Of a stretch of 8,862 nt of DNA, positions 1 to 4,293 are shown in pieces. The stretch's first letter is position 1. The number at the start of each line of letters is the position of its first letter. Origin of the DNA: Candidatus Zixiibacteriota bacterium (GTDB lineage Bacteria; Zixibacteria; MSB-5A5; GN15; FEB-12); NCBI GenBank assembly GCA_029932795.1, contig JAOZPL010000069.1:1-8862 (forward strand), in the 5' to 3' direction. Both the position numbers and the translations under genes were made by a program. The notes under the pieces are model-generated. The model did no database searches. It was not told the DNA's origin and saw nothing but the letters and a program-made list of their open reading frames with translations.

Positions 1-2
1 AC

Positions 3-278
3 TACAAGAAAACGATAAAGCAGTTCGATGAAGTGATAGGCCTTGACCGGTTGCGCATCATCCACATGAACGACAGCCTCCGGGAGTTCGGCTCGCGGAA
101 AGACAGGCATGAACATATAGGCGATGGGTATATTGGTCTCGACGGCTTCCGCAATTTCGTCAACGACAAACGCCTGAAGAACATCCCTATGATCCTTGAA
201 ACCCCCAAGGGAGAGGATTTGAAAGAGGACATTGAGAATCTGAAGGTGCTCAGGGGGTTGGTGGATCGATCAAAGTGA
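3..278 (+). CDS. nfo: Endonuclease IV (AP endonuclease), C-terminal part
   Basis: Partial gene: the frame is already open at the window edge and ends at TGA 276-278, giving 91 residues against roughly 280 for the full family. Endonuclease IV cuts the backbone 5' of abasic sites in base excision repair, using a trinuclear zinc centre. The visible part carries late metal-ligand signatures of the TIM-barrel family. These are the His of IIHMNDS, the Asp and His of the KDRHEHIGDG stretch (matching E. coli Asp229/His231), and the Glu of MILETPKG (matching Glu261). The GSRxDRHxxIGxGxIG spacing is typical. The frame ends cleanly with a charged helix. I see no clear terminator behind it, only a T-rich stretch near 309-316. 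Family assignment is secure; only the N-terminal two thirds are missing, because of the window edge. Confidence 0.93.
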   Translation, partial: YKKTIKQFDEVIGLDRLRIIHMNDSLREFGSRKDRHEHIGDGYIGLDGFRNFVNDKRLKNIPMILETPKGEDLKEDIENLKVLRGLVDRSK

Positions 279-316
279 GCAGGGAACCTGACATATCTCT
301 TCGCCCCTCTTTTTTC

Positions 317-345
317 TTGCCCCACTCGCATTCATGCGCTAAACT
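317..345 (+). promoter_or_regulatory. Putative sigma-70 type promoter upstream of mreB
   Basis: TTGCCC (317-322) and TAAACT (340-345) are separated by 17 bases, each matching 4 of 6 consensus positions. The pair lies in the 161-base gap between nfo and the chosen mreB start, leaving a leader of about 90 bases. This is pattern matching only, since the sigma-70 consensus of this organism is unknown. Confidence 0.35.
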
Positions 346-426
346 TATTTCGGCTTTTTTCGATAAAAAGGAAAAGCATGCGACCAGGCCCGGCACACGG
401 GCAGCCACGAAACAGGATATAACGGT

Positions 427-433
427 AAAAGGA
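427..433 (+). promoter_or_regulatory. Ribosome binding site deciding the TTG start of mreB
   Basis: AAAAGGA sits 6 bases upstream of TTG 440-442. This spacing supports TTG as the start rather than the far-upstream GTG at 275, which overlaps the nfo stop and would add a 55-residue tail unlike any MreB N-terminus. Confidence 0.65.
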
Positions 434-439
434 CTTACC

Positions 440-1468
440 TTGGGATTTCATAATCTTCTCTCCAACGACATCGGTATCGATCTCGGCACCGCTAACACCC
501 TCGTCTATGTGCGAAACCAGGGCATTATACTCAACGAGCCCTCGGTGGTTGCTATTGAGAAAGCCTCGGGCAAGATTCTGGCGATTGGTTCAGCAGCCAA
601 GGAAATGACCGGCCGCACTCCCGGTGGAATTGAGGCAATCCGACCGCTAAAAGACGGTGTTATCGCCGATTTTGAGATGTCGGAGAGGCTGATTGCTGAT
701 TTCATCCGCCGGGTGGTCAAGCACAAGTACCTCATGAAACCACGGGTCGTGATCTCGGTGCCGTCGGGAATCACCGAAGTTGAAAAACGGGCGGTGCGTG
801 ATTCGGCGGAAAACGCTGGCGCTCGCGAGGTCTTTCTTCTGCAGGAACCGATGGCGGCGGCGATTGGGGTCGGGCTGAAGGTCGATCAGCCGACCGGCAT
901 GATGGTTATCGATATCGGTGGAGGAACATCGGAGATTGCCGTGATTGCCCTGAACGGGATTATTCACAATACCTCGATTCGCGTGGCCGGGGACGAATTC
1001 AGCGAAGCGATTATAAATTATCTCAAGAAGAACTACAACCTGCTGATTGGTGAACTGACAGCGGAAGATATCAAGATCAAGATCGGCTCCGCCTTCCCGT
1101 TGGAGAAAGAACTCTCGATGGAGGTCAAGGGACGCGACCTGGTGGCGGGGGTGCCCAAGAACCTCAAGATTTCCTCAGCGCAGGTGCGGGAGGCCATGTC
1201 CGAGACACTGGATATTGTGGTGGAAGCCGTCCGGCAGGCTCTCGAACAGACACCTCCTGAGTTGGCCTCCGATATCCTCGAGCGGGGGATAGTCCTGACC
1301 GGCGGCGGCGCTCTGTTGCGAGGGTTCGATAAACGGCTTCGGCAGGAAACTAACCTTCCGGTGAACATCGCAGAAGACCCGCTGACCTGTGTATGCCGAG
1401 GGGCCGGGAAAGTCCTCGAAGACTTCAACAAATACGCCAAGGTGCTGGAGAAAAGCCGCCGGGATTAG
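440..1468 (+). CDS. mreB: Rod shape-determining protein MreB
   Basis: Bacterial actin homologue that polymerises under the inner membrane and guides the elongasome (RodA, PBP2, MreC, MreD) for lateral wall growth. From TTG 440 it is 342 residues, close to the usual 335-350. It begins MGFHNLLSNDIGIDLGTANT, typical of the family, with a short amphipathic N-terminus for membrane contact. Visible actin-fold motifs are phosphate-1 DLGTANT (14-20), VVISVPSGIT (103-112), LLQEPMAAAIG with the Glu at about 136, phosphate-2 DIGGGTSE (158-165), RVAGDEFSEAI (181-191), and the adenosine motif TGGGALLRG (287-295). The frame stays open upstream to GTG 275, but those 55 extra residues look like non-coding translation. 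The usual partners mreC and mreD do not follow; an ECF sigma gene comes next after 138 bases. The TTG start may limit its translation. Confidence 0.96.
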   Translation: MGFHNLLSNDIGIDLGTANTLVYVRNQGIILNEPSVVAIEKASGKILAIGSAAKEMTGRTPGGIEAIRPLKDGVIADFEMSERLIADFIRRVVKHKYLMKPRVVISVPSGITEVEKRAVRDSAENAGAREVFLLQEPMAAAIGVGLKVDQPTGMMVIDIGGGTSEIAVIALNGIIHNTSIRVAGDEFSEAIINYLKKNYNLLIGELTAEDIKIKIGSAFPLEKELSMEVKGRDLVAGVPKNLKISSAQVREAMSETLDIVVEAVRQALEQTPPELASDILERGIVLTGGGALLRGFDKRLRQETNLPVNIAEDPLTCVCRGAGKVLEDFNKYAKVLEKSRRD

Positions 1469-1533
1469 GGAGCCTTCTCCGACAGTCCTGACGCGCCAAC
1501 CCTCAATTTCCATTACAGTTGACGATCTCTCTG

Positions 1534-1563
1534 TTGCAAACGCAAAAAAGGAATCGCTATTAA
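1534..1563 (+). promoter_or_regulatory. Weak candidate promoter for the ECF sigma operon
   Basis: TTGCAA (1534-1539) and TATTAA (1558-1563) are 18 bases apart, each 4 of 6 to the sigma-70 consensus, 43 bases before the sigma start. A better -35 word, TTGACG (1519-1524), has no matching -10 at a normal distance. No clear ECF-type promoter (GGAAC then GTC at 16-17 bases) is visible, so autoregulation by the sigma factor cannot be read here. Confidence 0.25.
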
Positions 1564-1606
1564 TCTTTTTCTGGCCTTGCCGGTCATACTGTTAGAAGTT
1601 GCAGTC

Positions 1607-2167
1607 ATGGTGACGCCAATAGATAAGGCGCTTGACGAACTGGTCACGAAGGCAAAGGCTGGAGACAAGGCGGCCTTTTCCGAGATTGTGAGGAAGCTGA
1701 TGAAGCCGGTGGTGGCCCTGTCATATCGGATGACGCGGGAGCAGGAGAGCGCGGTTGATCTGGCCCAGGAGACGTTCTTGTCCGCCTGGCAGAATCTGAA
1801 ATCGTTTCGTGGCGATTCCCGGTTCGAAAGCTGGCTGTTTGCCATTGTCACCAACAAAACACTTAACCACCTGCGATCAAGGGCCAGTCAGCCGACTGAC
1901 CGGATTGATGAGCATCTGCCTGATCCGGTCGATGCCAGCGATCCGGAGAGGGACCTGGTGCAAAAACAACTGAGAGAAGATGTTCTGGAGTTCATGGCGT
2001 CATTACCGGAGCAGCAGCGTCTGGTTTTTGACTTGCGTTTTTACCAGCAGATGAAGTTTGAGGAAATTGCAGAGTTCACCGGCAAAGCGCCGGGAACAGT
2101 CAAGACCCATTACCGTGAGGCGGTCAGGAAACTGCGTGCGTTTGCAACGGGGAAAGGATGGCACTGA
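1607..2167 (+). CDS. ECF (group 4) RNA polymerase sigma factor
   Basis: Extracytoplasmic-function sigma factor that would direct RNA polymerase to a small stress regulon when released by the anti-sigma factor encoded next. From ATG 1607 it is 186 residues, the normal ECF size. Region 2 spans about 22-90, with the core-binding and -10 contacts in AVDLAQETFLSAWQNL and the conserved FRGDSRFESWLFAIVTNKTL stretch. An acidic, proline-containing linker (about 97-118) follows. Region 4 is at about 124-178, with MASLPEQQRLVFDLRF and the helix-turn-helix in FEEIAEFTGKAPGTVKTHYR. This is the RpoE/SigW-like two-domain plan with no C-terminal extension. The frame is open back to TTG 1577, but ATG 1607 has a weak AGAAG (1594-1598) at good distance and gives a standard N-terminus. 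Its TGA (2165-2167) overlaps the next ATG as TGATG, so sigma and anti-sigma are probably made in a coupled ratio. Confidence 0.93.
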   Translation: MVTPIDKALDELVTKAKAGDKAAFSEIVRKLMKPVVALSYRMTREQESAVDLAQETFLSAWQNLKSFRGDSRFESWLFAIVTNKTLNHLRSRASQPTDRIDEHLPDPVDASDPERDLVQKQLREDVLEFMASLPEQQRLVFDLRFYQQMKFEEIAEFTGKAPGTVKTHYREAVRKLRAFATGKGWH

Positions 2168-2733
2168 TGAATTGCTCCGATTGCCGTGATGGTTTGTTGC
2201 TGCATTTCAATCAGGCGGAAACCCTTCCGGCTGAGATCCTTCACCACCTGCAGAGTTGCGGTGAGTGCCGCCACTTATATGAGCAACTAGAGGTGATAGG
2301 CGGTCGATTGGGTGATAATGCGGACTTCATGCCGGATGGCCTGACTGAGGACGAGTTTGTAGCCGCAGTGGAACGGAGAATCGACCGGCTGGAGCCATCG
2401 CGCGTGACCTGGATAGGCTGGCGTCGCTATCTGCCGGTGGCGGCAGCGATACTGCTGGTGCTGGGGATTACGCTGGTCGGTTACCGTCAGGTCCGGATCG
2501 GTTACAACGGGGGAAACGCTAAAGAGACCGCCGAGGTGTACGACCAGGGCAGTCTGCTCTGGGCGCTGTATGATACCGAGGCTGAAGAGATAGATGATGA
2601 CGTTTTTGATTTGATATTGTCGGACTTTGTGACAAAGGGTTATTTCGAAGCCGGTGAGCTGCTTCTTGATGACCTCACCGAAGAAGAGCTGCAATACCTT
2701 GAAGAAAACCTCGACGTGAGAGGGATACTCTGA
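2167..2733 (+). CDS. Membrane-anchored zinc-motif anti-sigma factor
   Basis: Predicted partner that holds the upstream ECF sigma factor at the membrane. From ATG 2167 it is 188 residues. An in-frame ATG at 2158 exists, but the GGAAAGG at 2151-2157 abuts it while lying 9 bases from 2167. The cytoplasmic part has the ZAS-type motif H27-x3-C31-x2-C34 plus Cys3 and Cys6 near the N-terminus, matching zf-HC2-like anti-sigma domains. One membrane helix follows at about 88-105 (LPVAAAILLVLGITLVG), preceded by WRR, placing the N-terminus inside. The outer segment (about 106-188) is strikingly acidic and ends with a helical LTEEELQYLEENL stretch. It overlaps sigma upstream and the periplasmic protein downstream by TGATG at both ends. 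The role follows from motif, topology and gene order. The acidic outer domain is not a family I can name. Confidence 0.85.
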   Translation: MNCSDCRDGLLLHFNQAETLPAEILHHLQSCGECRHLYEQLEVIGGRLGDNADFMPDGLTEDEFVAAVERRIDRLEPSRVTWIGWRRYLPVAAAILLVLGITLVGYRQVRIGYNGGNAKETAEVYDQGSLLWALYDTEAEEIDDDVFDLILSDFVTKGYFEAGELLLDDLTEEELQYLEENLDVRGIL

Positions 2734-3410
2734 TGAAAATATGCATATTACTTCTTGGCCTGGTGGTGGTGTTGACTGGTGTCCCTCCTGTGGTCGCTCA
2801 GGAACCGAACTCAAACGATTATTCCGATGCGGTTGGGCTCTCCGATGAAGCATCCGCCAGGGATGAGGCGGGCGCGCGCGAACGGACCGAATTGTATCGC
2901 CTGTTGGCACAGCAGGACGGAGACGAAGCGGAGCTGCAGTTCCGCCGGCAGGTAGGCGAAAAGATGCGGGCACAGCAATCTGAGCAACGCAGGAAACGGA
3001 AATACCTTGAGCAGTTTCGCCTTCTCAAGCTTCTGGAGCTGCTTGACCTGGATGAACAGCAGGAAATTGAATTCATCAGTTCCTTCACCAGACTGCGTCG
3101 GGATTTACGACAGATGGATGGCGAGAGAGAACGAATCATGCAGAAGCTGGGTGATGGGCTGGAAGGTGGAGACATGCCCGATGCGGAGATCAATCGAATG
3201 ATTGATGATCTTCTTCGAATCGACACGGAAAAACGGCGGTTGTCCGATCAGTTTTTGCATGATTCACGAAAGTATCTGTCGGCCCAACAGGTGGCCAAGT
3301 TCGTTCTGTTCAGGGAGCGGTTTGAGTATGAACTCCTGGAGCAGGTACGGTGTTTCCGGGAGCGCTCAAGAAAGCCGGGCCGCCCCGGTGACGCTTTTGA
3401 CGAGCCATAG
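2733..3410 (+). CDS. Periplasmic CpxP/Spy-like protein, probable sensor of the sigma system
   Basis: 225 residues, starting at ATG 2733 inside the anti-sigma stop (TGATG). A signal peptide is clear: K2, a hydrophobic core at 4-20, and cleavage likely after VVA22 before QE. The mature part is almost all alpha helix, with long Arg/Glu-rich heptad-like stretches (about 45-140 and 150-213). Two motifs resemble the LTxxQ signature of Spy/CpxP/ZraP/CnrX proteins: LDEQQ (106-110, Ser/Thr replaced by Asp) and LSAQQ (182-186), the latter followed by KFVLFRERFEYEL as in that family. It is long for the family, with an acidic N-terminal spacer (24-50) and a basic tail (211-218). Translational coupling to the anti-sigma suggests that it binds the anti-sigma outer domain, as CnrX binds CnrY. 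That partner role is inference; the periplasmic helical nature is well supported. Confidence 0.72.
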   Translation: MKICILLLGLVVVLTGVPPVVAQEPNSNDYSDAVGLSDEASARDEAGARERTELYRLLAQQDGDEAELQFRRQVGEKMRAQQSEQRRKRKYLEQFRLLKLLELLDLDEQQEIEFISSFTRLRRDLRQMDGERERIMQKLGDGLEGGDMPDAEINRMIDDLLRIDTEKRRLSDQFLHDSRKYLSAQQVAKFVLFRERFEYELLEQVRCFRERSRKPGRPGDAFDEP

Positions 3411-3426
3411 GCGAAACATGTAAACA
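3397..3426 (+). promoter_or_regulatory. Weak candidate promoter before the second LTxxQ gene
   Basis: TTGACG (3397-3402, 5 of 6 to consensus) precedes TAAACA (3421-3426, 3 of 6) with an 18-base spacer, inside the end of the upstream gene. It could give the last gene of the cassette extra expression, but the -10 is poor. Confidence 0.2.
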
Positions 3427-3454
3427 GGAATACGGTTTTAATCATTAACTAACA

Positions 3455-3460
3455 GAGGAG
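3455..3460 (+). promoter_or_regulatory. Strong ribosome binding site of the second LTxxQ gene
   Basis: GAGGAG lies 9 bases before ATG 3470. It is the best Shine-Dalgarno sequence in the cassette. The three upstream genes rely on coupling or weak sites, so this last product is probably made in larger amounts. Confidence 0.7.
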
Positions 3461-3469
3461 TGAGAAGCA

Positions 3470-4024
3470 ATGAGAAAAGCACTGACAATCACACTGGCGC
3501 TGGTTCTGGTAATGCCGGCGCTTATAGCAGCGCAGCCGGGTCCGCACGGGTCGCGTCAGGCACCGGGTATGTGTGGTCCCGGGCATCCGCCGATGGGCAT
3601 GCACGGTGCCGGGCCAGAGCAATGTGGTGATGGGCTGCGGATCGGCATGCTGTTGAAGCTCGGTGACGAGATTAACCTGACCGATGCCCAACGTGAGAGC
3701 CTTGAGAAGATGCAGGTCGAGTTCCGGATGCAGCAAATCGACCTCAAGGCGGAAGTGGAAAAAGCAGCGGTCAGGTTGCGGGTGTTGATGCGCGACGACA
3801 GGGCTGCCGAGACGGAGGTCATGCGCGCGATCGACGAGGTCGCTCGCCTGAAAGCCGATAAGCACAAGATGCAGTATACGCATCGGAAACAGATTCGGGG
3901 ATTGCTTACCGACCAGCAAATCGACAAGCTCAAAGACCTTCGGAAGGAGCGCCGGGAGAAACGGTGCGAGTTCAAGCAGAAACAATCCAGGGGACATCAT
4001 GAGATGCGACGCTGCGGCCGTTAG
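3470..4024 (+). CDS. Spy/CpxP/ZraP-family periplasmic LTxxQ protein, His/Met/Cys rich
   Basis: 184 residues with a signal peptide: RK at 2-3, a hydrophobic core at 5-20, cleavage near LIA-AQ. The mature protein has the two classic LTxxQ motifs, LTDAQ (70-74, in DEINLTDAQRESLEKM) and LTDQQ (146-150, in RGLLTDQQIDKLKDL), flanking long charged helices. This is the Spy/CpxP/ZraP plan, whose members act as periplasmic chaperones or metal-responsive sensors. Potential metal-binding patches occur at both ends. An N-terminal Gly/Pro loop has Met34, Cys35, His39, Met42, Met44, His45 and Cys52. The C-terminal tail has Cys166, His176, His177, Met179 and Cys182. The gene has its own strong ribosome site 60 bases after the CpxP-like gene and is closed by a strong terminator. 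It may be an effector chaperone or metal buffer of the sigma regulon. Family call is firm, ligand unknown. Confidence 0.85.
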   Translation: MRKALTITLALVLVMPALIAAQPGPHGSRQAPGMCGPGHPPMGMHGAGPEQCGDGLRIGMLLKLGDEINLTDAQRESLEKMQVEFRMQQIDLKAEVEKAAVRLRVLMRDDRAAETEVMRAIDEVARLKADKHKMQYTHRKQIRGLLTDQQIDKLKDLRKERREKRCEFKQKQSRGHHEMRRCGR

Positions 4025-4043
4025 CCGGACGCGTCCTGAAATC

Positions 4044-4073
4044 AAAAAGCCCGCCTGAAGGCGGGCTTTTTTT
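4044..4073 (+). terminator. Strong intrinsic terminator, possibly bidirectional
   Basis: An 8-bp GC-rich stem, AGCCCGCC (4048-4055) with GGCGGGCT (4060-4067), closes a TGAA loop and runs straight into seven T (4067-4073). Five A on the 5' side (4044-4048) extend the stem and would serve as the T-run on the other strand. It begins 20 bases after the stop of the LTxxQ gene and ends the sigma cassette. Confidence 0.95.
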
Positions 4074-4198
4074 GTATGAGCATTATCTGATTAAAATTGG
4101 GGAATGATTCGAAACGCACTTTGATCATCAGAGTCCACATCACGGTCTCTCTGTTCTCGATCTTGGACTAAGAACACACAAAAACACTACATCACCTA

Positions 4199-4224
4199 AC
4201 TTACTATGCTGCAACATAGTAGGT
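4199..4224 (+). repeat. Inverted repeat / hairpin upstream of rnr
   Basis: TACTATG (4202-4208) pairs perfectly with CATAGTA (4215-4221) around the loop CTGCAA. The stem extends to 10 pairs if one T-G wobble (4201/4222) is allowed. There is no T-run, so it is not a terminator. It is the first of three dyads in 4199-4246, in a gene-free stretch (4074-4293) that otherwise shows only the promoter-like element and ribosome site of rnr. Confidence 0.6.
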
Positions 4225-4232
4225 AGAGTACC
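4222..4232 (+). repeat. Short inverted repeat overlapping the first hairpin
   Basis: GGTA (4222-4225) and TACC (4229-4232) flank GAG. The left arm shares bases 4222-4224 with the extended stem of the preceding hairpin, so the two could not form fully together. It is short enough to be chance on its own. Confidence 0.3.
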
Positions 4233-4233
4233 C

Positions 4234-4246
4234 TGCCATAATGGCA
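4234..4246 (+). repeat. 13-base palindrome upstream of rnr, operator-like
   Basis: TGCCAT and ATGGCA form a perfect dyad around a single A. This shape is more like a binding site for a dimeric DNA-binding protein than an RNA hairpin. It lies 18 bases before the TTGACA of the putative rnr promoter, a position where a bound regulator would affect RNA polymerase. No regulator can be named. Confidence 0.45.
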
Positions 4247-4264
4247 CCTAATTGTCAGCTTTGC

Positions 4265-4293
4265 TTGACATGCACTTGGAGGTTGCCTATTCT
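4265..4293 (+). promoter_or_regulatory. Putative promoter abutting the rnr start
   Basis: A perfect TTGACA (4265-4270) and TATTCT (4288-4293, 4 of 6) are separated by the ideal 17 bases. Transcription would begin near 4300, at or inside the first rnr codons. If real, the message would lack the GGAGG at 4278-4282 and begin almost on the in-frame ATG at 4300. Confidence 0.4.
4278..4282 (+). promoter_or_regulatory. Ribosome binding site supporting the rnr ATG at 4294
   Basis: GGAGG is 11 bases from ATG 4294, slightly long but usable, and too far (17) from ATG 4300. It argues for 4294 over the upstream in-frame TTG 4252 and ATG 4270, neither of which has such a site. Confidence 0.5.

Noticed and set aside
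354..370. CTTTTT/AAAAAG inverted repeat in the mreB leader
   Set aside because: It is six weak A-T-rich pairs of low complexity with no T-run after the stem, so chance is the simplest explanation.
275..439. GTG-started N-terminal extension of MreB
   Set aside because: It overlaps the nfo stop, has no family resemblance and no good ribosome site. The conserved MreB N-terminus and an AAAAGGA site point to TTG 440.
1469..1480. GGAG/CTCC mini-hairpin after mreB as its terminator
   Set aside because: Four pairs with no following T-run cannot be called a terminator. No convincing end signal for mreB is visible.
2287..2973. 228-codon open frame on the minus strand
   Set aside because: It lies across the anti-sigma and CpxP-like genes, has no recognisable domain and a Pro/Arg/His-rich antisense-like composition. 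The plus-strand genes account for the region.
3375..3402. CCGGG/CCCGG hairpin near the end of the CpxP-like gene as a terminator
   Set aside because: The stem is only 5 pairs, lies inside the coding frame, and is followed by just four T after a gap. At most it is a weak pause site.
3449..4045. 198-codon open frame on the minus strand across the Spy-like gene
   Set aside because: It mirrors the plus-strand gene and even runs into the terminator stem. The plus strand has signal peptide, LTxxQ motifs and a strong ribosome site.
4242..4256. Sigma-54 promoter-like TGGCAC followed by TTGTC before rnr
   Set aside because: The GG and GC elements are one base too close, and TTGC is replaced by TTGT. 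The invariant -24/-12 spacing is not met.
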